Source: Diabrotica undecimpunctata (lineage: Eukaryota > Arthropoda > Insecta > Coleoptera > Chrysomelidae). From it: 64,000 bases of DNA. Location: contig NC_092806.1 in assembly GCF_040954645.1 (NCBI RefSeq), forward strand, positions 114,744,458 to 114,808,457, read 5' to 3'. Under the pieces are notes generated by a model. That model made no database searches, had not been told where the DNA came from, and saw only the letters and a list, made by a program, of their open reading frames with translations. Below are positions 20,731 through 31,670 of the stretch, piece by piece. Position numbers and translations under genes: made by a program. The first letter of the stretch is position 1; the number at the start of each line of letters is the position of its first letter.

Positions 20731-22248
20731 TTAGTCCTCTACAGAATCTTCATTTTCAATTTCATTTTCGCTTTCACTATTATAGCTGTTTAACTCGCTA
20801 TCGGAGGAGCTGTCATCTGCCGTTATATGTCGACTTACACTTTTACCAGGTTGGATATGAAGTTTCTTTTTACTTTGCCGTTTAGTAACTTCTATCTCGG
20901 ACTTCTTATTCATCAGATAGTCTGTGAGGCTGTCGTTAATCAGAGGTTCTACATAATCAACATCATGGTTGATTGGTGTAAGCTTACTCAAGACTTTATT
21001 TGGATCGAAAGGGACCATGCCACAAGCCTCGAACCCATTCTTCAAAACTCTCTTAATTGCACTTTTTTCACAATCTTCACATTTGTACTCAGTTTTTGCA
21101 ATTGTCTGATCCATTAATTCCAAGCATTTTTTTAATAACGACGGAAATTGATCTTTAGGTACACCAGTAATTTGTGGGTGTCGCAATTTAAATTCCGTCA
21201 AAACTTTTTGCCAAGAGACTTTCATGGGTTTAAAAAAAGACACATCCAAAGGCTGGCATATGTGTGTTGAATTACTGGGAAGGCACGCAAATTCAATATT
21301 GTGCAATTCACACAATTCTAAAACATGATCTGAAAAGTGAGACGCCAAGTTGTCGCCGATCATAACTTTTTTACCTTCCAGTCGTCTTGCGTGGGCTAAT
21401 AATAAGGTCTCAAACCAGTCTGTAAAACAAGTTACCTCCATCCACCCATTTTTTGTTCGGTTATATCTAGTTCCTCTTGCGCAACATCCACTACTACAAC
21501 AAGGAGAGCCCTGTGGACCTCCTAATGTCCATGCATCCCACATATTATGTTCGCTGCGATATATTATATAAGGAGGGAGTAGTGTACCATCAGCAGCACC
21601 GCACATCATTATTGATGTGGCGGCTTTACTATGATTAGTGATTTGTTCTGGATATTTGGTCCCTCTTCTATAAAGCAATCTTCTTTTCCCCGGATCATCA
21701 CTAACGTTGGTTTCATCGTAATTGAAAACGTGTGATGGAGGGCAATTTGAGAGAGTTGTTCTTAAATTATTGAAATATGATTCTATCGTTTCTTTTGTGA
21801 CACCTGCCCGAGCTCTAGTAATGTTAGATGCAAGTCGTTCAGAGATTTGCTGACTATGTCTCTCTAAAAAAAGTTTTACCCAGTCGTTACCAGGACTTAC
21901 CCCGTTTTTAAATTTAGAGATAATTCTTCCAGTTCTTTCTAAATAACTCTTAGTGAAAAGTTGTACATCTAGCGTCGATAATGGAAATCCCCAATCTGCA
22001 CATTTGACAATGCAGGACGCGATTGATTTTTCCTCCAGCTCCGTCAACGCAGTTTGGCCCCCTGGCTTCTTCACATGCTTCCCTTTGTATTTATTATATA
22101 AAGTACCATACGGAATTTTAAATCTTTCTGAAGCGGCTTTAACAGACAAGTTTCCGTTTACTATTTGAAACAGAGCATGTTCAAGAGTTTCGTCAGAGAA
22201 GTTCTTGTAGCTTCTTGATCCCAACTTTCGTTTATAAACTCGCGGCAT
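20731..22248 (-). CDS. pogo/Tigger transposase
   Basis: 505 residues, uninterrupted, starting MPRVYKRKLGSRSYKNF. Residues about 15-60 form a pipsqueak-type helix-turn-helix (LSVKAASERFKIPYGTLYNK). A second DNA-binding helical region follows to about 160. The DDE catalytic core has VFNYDETNVSDDPGKR (first Asp, about 200), VMIGDNLASHFSDHVLEL (second, about 300) and ICQPLDVSFFKPMK (third, about 335). GFEACGMVPFDPNKVLS and an acidic Ser/Glu/Asp-rich tail close it. All three acidic residues are present. A Cys-rich insert, SPCCSSGCCARGTRYNRTKN, between the first two is unusual. The enzyme would act in the nucleus on its own TIRs. Confidence 0.88.
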   Translation of the reverse strand: MPRVYKRKLGSRSYKNFSDETLEHALFQIVNGNLSVKAASERFKIPYGTLYNKYKGKHVKKPGGQTALTELEEKSIASCIVKCADWGFPLSTLDVQLFTKSYLERTGRIISKFKNGVSPGNDWVKLFLERHSQQISERLASNITRARAGVTKETIESYFNNLRTTLSNCPPSHVFNYDETNVSDDPGKRRLLYRRGTKYPEQITNHSKAATSIMMCGAADGTLLPPYIIYRSEHNMWDAWTLGGPQGSPCCSSGCCARGTRYNRTKNGWMEVTCFTDWFETLLLAHARRLEGKKVMIGDNLASHFSDHVLELCELHNIEFACLPSNSTHICQPLDVSFFKPMKVSWQKVLTEFKLRHPQITGVPKDQFPSLLKKCLELMDQTIAKTEYKCEDCEKSAIKRVLKNGFEACGMVPFDPNKVLSKLTPINHDVDYVEPLINDSLTDYLMNKKSEIEVTKRQSKKKLHIQPGKSVSRHITADDSSSDSELNSYNSESENEIENEDSVED

Positions 22249-22757
22249 TTTTTCTTTTCATGCAGATAATGACGAAATCCTGAAAATAATTAACGGTTTG
22301 AAGTTTCATTAAGCAAACTATAAAAAGAAATAAAGTATCAAAGTCACCCCGAAAAATGTATCAAAGTGACCCCGGATAAGAAATCATTCAATTTCATGGA
22401 GTAGTTACGGAAATAAGTTAGGTTAAATATTTTAAAATAGTGACAACTAGACCTACATTAAGGCAACATACACAAAATTACCTGCAATTCTATTGTAAGA
22501 GCTGTATGTTTAAATTTAGTAACACAATATAAAATCTTCAAATTCAAACAAAAACTTCAATGGTGAATTTACAACCGTATACTTTTGATATTGGCCACAA
22601 ACACCTTCTGCTATAGTGAATCAACATGTGCACTGAAATCAAGTTCAGACAACCACCATAACGGACGAAACATTTGGGTTGTATACTCTCTTGAAACAAA
22701 ATATTCATGTTTTATCAAAGTCACCTTATAGAATCAAAGTCACCCCATTCTACGGTA

Positions 22758-23310
22758 TATCATTTCTTACAATAATGGATGCATTTTCTCGATATCGACA
22801 AGCATATCAAATTCCTAGTATTAGTGGAATTTCAATAGTCGAGGTATATTAAACTCTTAGACAAGGAAAGAGAAAAGATAAGTAACGTTCATTTAATAAA
22901 TCTTCGAAAAGTGAAGCCAGTTTTGATGTGACCGCCATATTTTGTGCCCTTTACTACCTCTGGCAGGGTTATCAGGTCTACTGATTTTTCAGTAGATCTA
23001 CTGATTTTAACTTCAATTTACTGATTTACTGAAACACTATATCGAGCTACTAAAAAGTATTTAATGATAAAATCGTATTCAAAAAGTGATCCTTATGTCA
23101 GTGTTCAATTATAAATATAAAAAAAATCTATTTATTGATATATATCCATTATTCTCAATCTACTGAAGAAATAAAATATGACCTGGAACTTTTTTGGTCC
23201 GGTTGGTGCCAATTTAGGCTTCAGTTAATTCCATGCGGTTACGCGTCTCCTCTCTTTCCTTGTCTAAGATTAAACTATATCACATTCCTAATTAGATAGC
23301 GATCGAATAA
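22758..23310 (+). pseudogene. gypsy integrase remainder, split by a MITE
   Basis: Integrase core text SFLTIMDAFSRYRQAY follows the pogo element, then the hAT-like MITE cuts in at 22856. After 23277 the reading fades into stops. The first catalytic Asp region (IHTDVLNVF) lies just before the pogo insertion. No 3' LTR was identified. Confidence 0.6.
22856..23268. mobile_element. second hAT-like MITE, 18-bp TIRs, 8-bp TSD
   Basis: A 413-bp non-coding element. The ends CTTAGACAAGGAAAGAGA (22856-22873) and its exact complement (23251-23268) are perfect. ATTAAACT flanks it (22848-22855 and 23269-23276). Within it, ACTGATTTTTCAGTAGATC and related CTACTGA repeats occur. It interrupts the gypsy integrase relic. 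Confidence 0.88.
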
Positions 23311-23600
23311 ACATCGTTTTATCGTTGGGATAGATATTTCTCTTATCTACGAGTTTTTTCTTATTACTGTTAGTTTTACTAATTAGTATGTAAATAAAAA
23401 GCATAATGTGATATCTATAAACAACATAGTATTATAGTTTTTTTTAAACTGTGACTCGTAAACTATAAAAATTGAACAATTTGATTATCCAGTGCCGTAC
23501 CATTATACCAGGTAACTTTTATTTTTCAATCACTTTATCCACAGAGTCCTACTGTGACGTCTGTTGCATTAATTAAATCTACTTGTAGTGGTTTTGGTAT
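23310..23600. other. AT-rich spacer
   Basis: No gene or repeat boundary recognised between the gypsy relic and the LINE ORF1 scrap. Confidence 0.4.
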
Positions 23601-23790
23601 CCAGGAATGCTCACAAAAATGACCTCAAATAACACTCAAATAATTTCACAAACAAATATAACAATCAACACCAAGTCTTATGTGGCTGCAACTTTAACTA
23701 AAGCTCCACCTACTTCGTTTCCTCATAAAAATCAAGCTATTATTTTACATGCTATTCCAAATGTTGTTCTTTTTGCGAGAAGAACTTTGA
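23601..23790 (+). pseudogene. LINE ORF1 N-terminus fragment
   Basis: The first ~55 codons of a 100-codon frame read ITINTKSYVAATLTKAP, then FPHKNQAIILHAIPN. This resembles the start of I-type LINE ORF1 such as the one beginning at 9956. The rest of the frame is BEL sequence read out of frame. Truncated; tentative. Confidence 0.4.
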
Positions 23791-23799
23791 AGCGATTCC

Positions 23800-24300
23800 G
23801 TTTAACATATCTTGGGCAGTTAAAACTGGTTTGTGCAAATAAAACTCACCGCCAGATCTCTCAATCAAATTGTGCTTGTCGGCAACGATGCCGTAAACGT
23901 TTAGATTGACCTATTGGACGAGTTGTTGAACTTTTCCCTGGTAAATATGGAAGTGTTCGACTACACAAAGTTAAGACAACTAAGGAATATTTATTGAGAC
24001 CTATCCAGCGCCTTTACCACTAGAGTGTTGTACTGTTCCTGAGTTCGATCTATATTCTTTGGTTCGAGCTTCAGAATGATGTGAAGACGTCAATGAAGGA
24101 TAAAGGCCAATTTAATGGTACCAAACATGTTTCTTTGTGGGCTGCTAGAGACTCCAGTTCCGAAGACGAATACTGTGTGGAGTGTTTAAAGTCAGTATTC
24201 CGACAAATAGTGCAAAGGTATCTGAAATGAAAATAAAACATACGGGACGGGCTTCTAAAGTGCCTAAACGTTATTTAGAGTAAGGTAGAGGCACCAGTAC
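23800..24300 (+). pseudogene. BEL/Pao integrase C-terminal fragment
   Basis: LNQIVLVGNDAV, then (after a frameshift and stop near 23890-23908) PIGRVVELFPGKYGSVRLHK and RPIQRLYHLE at about 24045. This is the conserved tail domain that follows the BEL/Pao integrase core. A polyprotein end (GRASKVPKRYLE) follows near 24280. It is a different copy from the two minus-strand BEL elements in the window. Confidence 0.65.
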
Positions 24301-24550
24301 CTGACACGTTAAGGCCAGAAAGATATATTTTCTGATATTAACGTTAATTTTACTCAGATTTTCTTGTTCTCTTAAGCAAAATGTATCATTAAGTTTATTA
24401 CTAATTGTTCATGTGAGGGGAGATTTGATTTTAATAAAATTGCCATTGTAAATACTGGCATTGTAAATTTTGCAGCATCCAAAAAAATACCCAATACCTG
24501 ACGTTTCAAAAAAGGTATTTAAATAAAAAAAAATTAACTTATTTATTCAA
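24300..24550. other. spacer, possible LTR remnant
   Basis: Follows the BEL fragment in the position where a 3' LTR would lie, but no LTR ends or second copy were identified. Confidence 0.3.
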
Positions 24551-24554
24551 ATGT

Positions 24555-25020
24555 CTAATTAAAACAGGAAAACTTTATTAATTCTGGAACTCTGTACATT
24601 CCACGATTATTTAAACTTGCTAGTTCGATGATCTTCTCCACAATATCAATATGATCATACCACATTGCATCCTCTCTATTTGGCCATTGCTACGAATTAA
24701 AGTTGCTGTTTACCATTAACAAACTCCTCATTTTCTTCTACTTCTTTTATTTTTCCCGGGTAGTGTTGATCTTCATAAATAAGAATAACATGATCACCTT
24801 CTTTTAAATGAGATTTGTTGAATGTTGGAACAATAGCTAAAATGTCATCACCACTACCAGATTCCAAATTTAAATGCTTATCAGATAGAGATGTTTTAGA
24901 ATCTGAATTTTCTTTGAAATTTCGTTTTGTTTTTTTTTTCTTTCAGAATCTTCTTTTCATCAGAATCTTAATTTTCCTTATAATTTTGCTTTGTTTTTTT
25001 TGCAGAATCAATAGCATCGA
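24555..25020 (-). pseudogene. transposon protein C-terminal fragment
   Basis: On the minus strand the text runs SLSDKHLNLESGSGDDILAI, then KSHLKEGDHVILIYEDQHYP, GKIKEVEENEE, and KWPNREDAMWYDHIDIVEK in another frame. A YPGKI small-barrel motif followed by KWP...D..WY is a recurring C-terminal module of insect DNA-transposon proteins. The host enzyme family cannot be named from this piece. It may correspond in role to the 20401-20730 domain of the pogo element, but the sequences are not close. Confidence 0.45.
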
Positions 25021-25180
25021 AACTTCCTGAAATGCCTAATGAAGTGTGAATGTGTGTGTAACGAGTGTTGACAGAGTTTATAACAGTAGTATTTTGAGTT
25101 TTAAAGTTTACAGTTGTCATCTGTTAACGTATTGTAACAAAGTTGGTGTTCAACAAAGTTATTTTAAAGAAGTGTAACAT

Positions 25181-25196
25181 TGGTGACAGCGGTGGC
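25181..25196 (+). promoter_or_regulatory. candidate primer binding site of a gypsy element
   Basis: TGGTGACAGCGGTGG lies about 480 bases upstream of the gag relic. It starts with the TGG expected opposite a tRNA 3' CCA and looks like the leaders of arthropod gypsy elements. No LTR was recognised before it. Confidence 0.4.
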
Positions 25197-25204
25197 ATAG
25201 AAGA

Positions 25205-26290
25205 CATATTAACTACTTGTTAATGGTAAATACAAGATCTTCTGATTTTAATAAAGAGATGGATACGTTCTGACTCCCTTCATGGTTTTTAAAAATCAAA
25301 GAAGTTGAAGAAAAACGTAGGGAAGAAGAAAAAGAGGAAAATGAAAGCTTGGACAAAAGAAGGTGAAGGAGGTGAAGGAGAGGCGTAGAAAAGTAGAGGT
25401 AGAAATCATAAATAGTTTGTCTCAAATTCACAAAAAGTTTTAAGTTAGATGTAAATCAAATTACTAGTAGAACAGATAAATTAGAAGAACCACATAATGA
25501 TTTAGGATAAAAAATATTAGAGCAACAAAATGATATAAAAAACGATTTAAAAAATCAAATAGTACAACAAAATAAATTTAAAAACCAATTTAGAAAATAA
25601 ATTAATACAATATCCAAACGACTTAAAACAACAACAAAACGATTTAAAATCTAATTTAGAAAGACAAAGTTGAGTTACAAAAAAAAAATTAATATTGAAG
25701 CTTCTTTACCTAATACTGTTTTAGTAACTTATGTTGAAACAGAAGAAATAGCTTTATCACCTTCTCTAGTTGAACCAGGCACAATTAGAATTAGCAAACT
25801 TTTAAAACCGACCACATTCGATGGTCAAACAGCATTGGTAACGTATCGTTTTCAAATCGAAGCTGCAGCTAGAGCAAATGGCTGGACTGAGAAAAAAATG
25901 ACAGCTTCCTCAATAGTGTCGCTTCGCGGACAGGCAGCAATCGTCTTGCAATTTCTTCCAAAGGATGCACCGAGTTATACCTTTCTCGTACAAGCTTTAG
26001 AGACAAGATATAACCAGAATCATCTAAAGCAGGTTTTCCAAAGTCAGCTGAAAGTTCGATATCAAAAGCACGAAAAATACGAAAAAGCCTTTAAAAATAT
26101 GAAGCCGATGTTAAAAGATTATTGCATTTGGCATACAATCAGGGAACCTAAATAATTTTTGAAACAAATTGGTATACAGGCATTTATGCAGGAACTACAG
26201 GATATTGATATGCAACAAGCTCTTCGATTACAGCATCACCAAACGATAAATTTATTAAAGGCAGCGAAAAGTATTTCCATAGCTCGTCCA
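25205..26290 (+). pseudogene. gypsy gag (capsid) relic
   Basis: A Glu/Lys/Gln-rich coiled-coil N-terminal part (25300-25660) is broken by stops. A 161-codon open stretch (25670-26155) follows with KLLKPTTFDGQTALVTYRFQ, AAARANGWTEKKM, SLRGQAAIVLQFLP and YTFLVQALETRYNQNHLKQV. This is the Ty3/gypsy capsid fold of a family widespread in arthropods. Capsid-like text runs on to about 26290 (QALRLQHHQTINLLKAAKS). Everything from nucleocapsid to RNase H is missing, so integrase follows directly. Confidence 0.75.
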
Positions 26291-26329
26291 AAATTAAAAG
26301 AAATAAGATTTTGAAAAAAAAAATGAGGA

Positions 26330-26885
26330 AATCAGAAATACAGCCAGAAGAGTTTTGATGGAGTACGTACAATTCAACAAGTGGTACTGTCAAAATCACA
26401 AATTAAAATTGTGTTACAAGAACTTCATCGCAGCCTTTTGGGAGGACATTTCGGACTTAAAATAACACTTACCAGAGTTCAACACAGATTTTACTGGATT
26501 AATTGCCGCCTAGATGTAGAAGATTGGTGTAATAAATGCGATTTATGTAACGGTAGAAAAGGCCCTAGAACAAGAAGTCGTGGTAAAATGGCACAATCTT
26601 TCCGGGCAACCTTTTGAACAACTTGCAGTGGATATTCTTGGTCCATTACCGATGACAAAGAGAGGAAATAAGTTTTTCATGGTCGCAATGGATTATTTTT
26701 CAAAATGACATGAAATTCTACCCCTTTTTAATCAAGAATCGACTACAGTAGCATAAGCATTCATAAGACATGTCGTATCAAGACATGAAGTTCCTTTGGA
26801 GTTACATTCTAATCAAGGACGACATTTTGAATCAGAATTATGGCAAGAATTATGGCAAGAAAGACCAAATAGACCTGTTTGTCAA
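26330..26885 (+). pseudogene. gypsy integrase relic
   Basis: The zinc-binding region is visible: ELHRSLLGGHFGLK with two His, and WCNKCDLCNGRKGP with two Cys (26400-26560). After a frameshift near 26605 comes VDILGPLPMTKRGNKFFMVA with the first catalytic Asp. The second site reads ELHSNQGRHFESELWQE, so the catalytic Asp of the usual HSDQG is Asn here. The sequence ends before the final Glu. Same element as the gag at 25205, with a large internal deletion between. Confidence 0.75.
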
Positions 26886-26889
26886 TACC

Positions 26890-27600
26890 TTTTAATGTTT
26901 GTCTCATCTATAGTTTCATCTAAGTTTCATCTCATCATAAGTTTCATCTAAATAGTACACTATTCGCCCTTTACGATGATAATTTCATCTTTTTCTATAA
27001 GAACACTGTTCCTCCTTCTTTTCATATATTGTATATAATGTTTTTTTCTTCCATCAAAAAATTTGGGTATCGTTTACTTTGACTGCTCTCTCCTTCCATA
27101 TTGCTCACAACGCTACAATACGTGTTTACTGCTTCGATAATCTAATGAAATAATTAGACTGATTTCAGAATTCTATCTTACACCGAAAGATGTAATCAAA
27201 TTTTATGAATTCCTGTCTTCGCTGTCCCTTATGAAATTTTTCTTAGGCTATTGGAATACCTACAATAACGTTAAAACGTTGCTATTACTTCTAAGAATTT
27301 AGTGCCTACAATTTTTACTCTCGATTATGGACATTTGTATTACAAATCAGGGCCGGCCCCAGGAGGGGGCGAATCGGTCGACAAGGGCGGCAAATTTTTA
27401 GAAACGACAAATTTTTGAGGGCAGCCAATTTTTGAAATTAAAGAAATAATAAATTACTTTTTAATATTATTAAAAATCAATACCATGAACAACAGCAGCA
27501 AAAATACAACTGTAGGAACGAGAATTAAATAAGTCATGGCCGTCGTATTAGATGTCGCAACACTTTTGAGCTGTAAAATGAAAGGCCTATTTATTAATAT
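26890..27600. other. spacer with a hAT-like GC-rich end
   Basis: 26890-26960 holds imperfect direct repeats of GTTTCATCTA. CAGGGCCGGCCCCAGGAGG at 27349-27367 is the GC-rich kind of terminus common in hAT elements, but no matching right end was found. The rest is unassigned. Confidence 0.35.
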
Positions 27601-28238
27601 ACTATGGGCCTATAGCGGGAAGAATACAATTTTAAAGAGTTGAATTTCATTAAATTAACACAAAATATTATTTATTTCACTTAGATAATGGACATAGTTT
27701 TTAGTATACAAAATACACTGATTATAAATGTGATATAATAAAATATTTGAAAAGGTATGCAATCAAGATTAAATTGATTTAGTTTAATTATTAATAAAAA
27801 TATTACCTAAAATAGGTAACATTAAATCAATAAAAACTTCAGTTTGAAGTTGATTACATGAACATATATCTATAATATAAATTGTATCTTTATTATGATT
27901 TAAAAAATATTTTTTGACGATTTTAATTGATATTAACTTATATTTACATTTTAAAAATAATTGTTTAAAAAAAAGGCGTTAGAAATTAGTGTTTGCAATG
28001 TGATTAAATTTGAATTGTTTTATTGGAAATTAGGGTGGAAAAAAATAGACATCGATAGACAAAAATTAGCGTGTGTATTGCCTTGCTAAAAAATTGTTAT
28101 TACACAGTGCTTATAAAAGAACAAATATGGAGGAGATATGTCTTCCGACAGTTGACATAAAAATGACAGGCAAACTTTTAATACAGTGTTGCCAGACATA
28201 AAATATTAATATAATATAATAAAATATTAAATTGAACA
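27600..28238 (-). repeat. probable 3' LTR of the first BEL/Pao element
   Basis: On the minus strand the integrase stop is followed by a polypurine tract (CAAAGGGGGGAA, complement of about 28246-28258). TGTTCAAT then opens a very AT-rich stretch, the expected layout for polypurine tract plus LTR. The far end is not defined and no second LTR copy exists in the window. Confidence 0.45.
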
Positions 28239-28314
28239 TAAATTCCCCCCTTTGAAGAGAATCTTCAAAGTTAAACTAATTTATAAAACTAATACACTAA
28301 TGTCAATGTCACTA

Positions 28315-28962
28315 CTATAGTGTCTCATTTTCCAATGGTAGTGGACACAAATGTCTAACAGAACGGGTCACTACACGAGTGGCGGTTTTCACTTCTGCTA
28401 CTCTGGAGATGCCGTCCTTTCCTGGAATTAATTGAAGAATTCGCCCCATAGGCCATTTACATGGCGGCTGCTGATCATTTTTAATTAAAACTAATGTTCC
28501 AACTTTGACTGATGTGGGTGGATCCTTCCATTTATATTGTACATGTAGTTGGGAAATATACTCCTGCTTAAATCTCGTCCAAAACTGCTGGTACATACGC
28601 TGAAGCTCTTGTGGTTTAGTTAATCGATTCAATGGAACTTCTGATAGGTCAGGATCAGGAAGTGTAGTTATAGGTCGACCAATAAGAAAATGGGAAGGAG
28701 TAATAGGTTCAATATCATTGGGATCATTAGATAGGGCATACAGTGGGCGTGAGTTTAGGATACCCTCAATTTGAACAATTAGAGAATTGAAATCTTCATA
28801 AATAAATTGTTTATTTAACATAATGCGTTTTAGGTGGTGCTTTGTGCTTTTTACTGCAGCCTCCCAAAGACCTCCAAAGTTAGGTGTATAAGGAGGTATA
28901 AAATGCCACCTAATGTTTTTATGAGAAGAATAGTTGCTTATTTGAGTTTGATTAGCATACAA
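28315..28962 (-). pseudogene. BEL/Pao integrase C-terminal half
   Basis: The 215-codon frame holds NIRWHFIPPYTPNFGGLWEA, with the final catalytic Glu, then YEDFNSLIVQIEGILNSRPL, ITPSHFLIGRPITTLPDPDL and the tail domain MGRILQLIPGKDGISRVAEV. The coding sequence really begins farther upstream: the second Asp (YSDNGSTF) lies at about 29020-28990, between this frame and the larger one. A small frameshift near 29040 is the only break in integrase. The protein joins element DNA to the chromosome. Confidence 0.8.
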
Positions 28963-29017
28963 AAATTGACCTAATTCATTTAACTCATTTCTAGCCCCTA
29001 TGAAAGTACTTCCATTA

Positions 29018-31622
29018 TCAGAATAAATATCGGATGGTACTCCTCCTAAGACAAGATAGAAAACTATCTGTTGTTAAATAAGATACTAGCTCTAAATGAA
29101 TAGCTTTTGTGCAAAAGCAGACAAAAACACAGATATAACATTTTAATAGTTTACATCCTCTACCATTTTTGTCCTTCAGTGAGAATGGTCCAGCATAATC
29201 AATACCAGTATACTGTAAGGGTAGAGATGGCGTTACTCTATTGTCAGGTAAACTTGACATTGGATAAGAAGCAAATGATGGGTTAAATTTAAAACATGTC
29301 ATGCAACTGTTACAAATTTTTCTAGCTAAACTTCGTCCTCCAATAGGCCAATAAAATTGTCTTATAGCTGAAAGTAATAAGTTAGGCCCTGGATGAAGTA
29401 ATACTGAGTGTTTATGTGCAAAGATAAGTTTTGTCAATGGATGTTTTGACGACAGCAAAACAGGATGTTTTTTATTAGATTCTAAGGATGTAAATCGTAA
29501 TCTTCCACCAACTCTTATTAAATTGTCTTTATCTAGAAATGGAGCAAAACTGCTAAACTTGTGCTTAGAAGGTAAATAGGTGTGTAATTTTAACAAAGAA
29601 AATTCTTCATGGAATGAATCTAATTGTGCCAATTTTAATAATAGTATATGAGCACAATTTAATTCTGAAACTGTTAAACATCCAAATACTCGCTGCTCTG
29701 GAGCTTTGCGGCTATTTGAAATAAATCGAAGAAGATAGCTAGTTACTCGATGTAATTTATTAAAAGTTGAAAATTGTAGAAATAAAGCAGATGGCTCTTT
29801 AATTTTAGTTGTGAATATAGCAGATGCTTTCTTTAAATCCGGAATTACTAGATTACATTCATTAATAGTAGATAATTGAGTAAATGGTTTATGTAAAAAT
29901 TCTGGACCATAAAACCATAATTTTGAATTTGCAAGATTTTCTGGTAAGACTCCCCAAGAAGCTAAATCTGCAGAGTTCTCTTTGGTGTTAACATAAAACC
30001 AGCCATATGGTTCAGTAATTTTCTGAATTTTGGAAACTCTATTAGCAACAAAGGTCTGCAATTGATTTGGCTCTTTTTTCAGCCAACACAGTACAATTTG
30101 AGAATCAGACCAGAAATATATTGGAATTGATGGAAAAGAGCCTTTAAGAAGTTGATCTACTAGCTGAGCCCCTAATAATGAAGCTAGTAGTTCTAAACGT
30201 GGGATAGTGATTGATTTTAAGGGTGCTACCTTTGCTTTGGAGCACAGTAAATGTGTTTGATATATACCTTTAGCATCTACACTTCTTATGTAAATGCAAC
30301 TTGCATAAGCTTGTAGTGATGCATCACAAAAACAATGCAGATCCAATAATTTATGGGTTCTTCCGACTGCTAGTCTTGGAATTTTTAATTGATTTAAAAT
30401 AGGCAATTGGTTGTAGAATTGAAACCATTTGATAAATATAGTTTCTGGAACTGGTTCATCCCAAGGTAATTTAAGTGACCATAATTGCTGTATAATTATT
30501 TTTGAAATGATTATCACTGGACTTAAAATTCCTAAAGGATCATAGATTTGAGATATGGTAGATAAAATTTGCCTTTTTGTAATATGATTTTCATGCTTGA
30601 TGGAACATATTTTATACCTTAAAATATCTTGCTTGCTAGACCATTGAATACCTAGCGTTTTAAAACTTTCTGATTCTCCTATATTTAGAATTTCATTGGG
30701 AATGTCAGATGTACCAATATTGTTTAATACACGGGCATCATTGGAAACCCATTTTCTTAATATAAAATGAGCAGATTTTAAGATGAGTGAAATGTCTCTA
30801 CATCTATCCTGGAGTTCAATAATATCATCAGACCCTGTTAAAAGATCATCCACATAAAAATCAGAAAGAATAGATTTAGAAGCAATAGGAAATGATTCTT
30901 GATATTCAATAGCTAATTGGTTTATACATCTTATTGCTAAATATGGGGATGAAGTAGCACCATATGTAACAGTATTTAATTGATATGTGGAAAATTGTTC
31001 ATTCGGATTGTTTCGCCAAATTATTTGTTGTAAGGATTTGTGATCTTCGTGCATCAAAATTTGCCTAAACATTTTAGATATATCTGCTGAAACTACATAT
31101 TTATATAGTCTGAAGCGAATTAAGATATCAAAAATATTATTTTGGACCTTGGGACCAACATATTGAAGGTCATTAAGAGAATATCCAGACTTGCTTGGGC
31201 ATGAGAAATCAAACACAACACGAAGTTGTGTAGTAATACTTTCTTTTAAGACTCCATGGTGTGGTGCATAGTAATTTAAAATGTTTTGAGTGTCTAAGAT
31301 TTTTGTCATATGACCCAATTGTATGTATTCATTAATAAATTCCTTATAAAGACTATAAAATTTGGGCTTTGAACTGAATTTCCTTTCTAATGATAGAAAT
31401 CGTTGAATAGCCATTTCTTTAGAATCCCCTAATAGTGAAGGAGATTGTTTCAAAGGAAATTTTACTACGAATTGTCCCGTTCTATCGCGATATGTATCTT
31501 GACTGAATAAATATTCACATTGACTGTCATCTTTTGACATAGAATTGGTAATAGGAATTTCATCTATCGACCAGAATTTTTTTAGTTGGTCATCTTCAGG
31601 AATATTCTGTGAAAAATTACAA
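29018..31622 (-). pseudogene. BEL/Pao pol: reverse transcriptase, RNase H, integrase N-terminal half
   Basis: The 840-codon frame (ATG at 31540) is open further upstream to about 31612, where DDQLKKFWSIDEIP shows that the polyprotein is truncated rather than starting. The RT has LRVVFDFSCPSKSGYSLND, YVVSADISKMFRQI and FYVDDLLTGSDD. RNase H has LHCFCDASLQAYASCIYI, IPRLELLASLLGAQ and FWSDSQIVLCWL. Integrase begins LHPGPNLLLSAIRQFYWP with CNSCMTCF, and the first Asp is in YTGIDYAGPFSLKD. The frame is lost near 29040. Gag and protease are absent; the upstream flank is A-rich. One of the best-preserved pol genes here, but not functional alone. Confidence 0.85.
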
Positions 31623-31670
31623 ATAAAAAATTACAAATAAAAATAAAAAAATATCTAAAAAAATCCAGAT

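Larger units (their letters stand above)
19908..22755 (-). mobile_element. pogo/Tigger-like DNA transposon
   Basis: A 2.85-kb element flanked by TA (19906-19907 and 22756-22757). Its ends are inverted repeats beginning CCGTAGAAYGGGGTGACTTTG. It carries a long minus-strand transposase ORF and a short in-frame downstream ORF. It entered the gypsy integrase: with the element and one TA removed, the gypsy frame reads through to FLTIMDAFSRYRQAYQ. The intact long ORF suggests a fairly recent insertion. Confidence 0.88.
19917..22755. repeat. subterminal ATCAAAGTCACCC-type repeats of the pogo element
   Basis: Seven close variants of ATCAAAGTCACCCC or its complement occur only in the non-coding ends. 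On the left they are near 19917, 20110 and 20234. On the right they are near 22338, 22361, 22716 and at the terminus 22732-22746. They are likely transposase-binding sites (inference from position and repetition). Confidence 0.7.
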
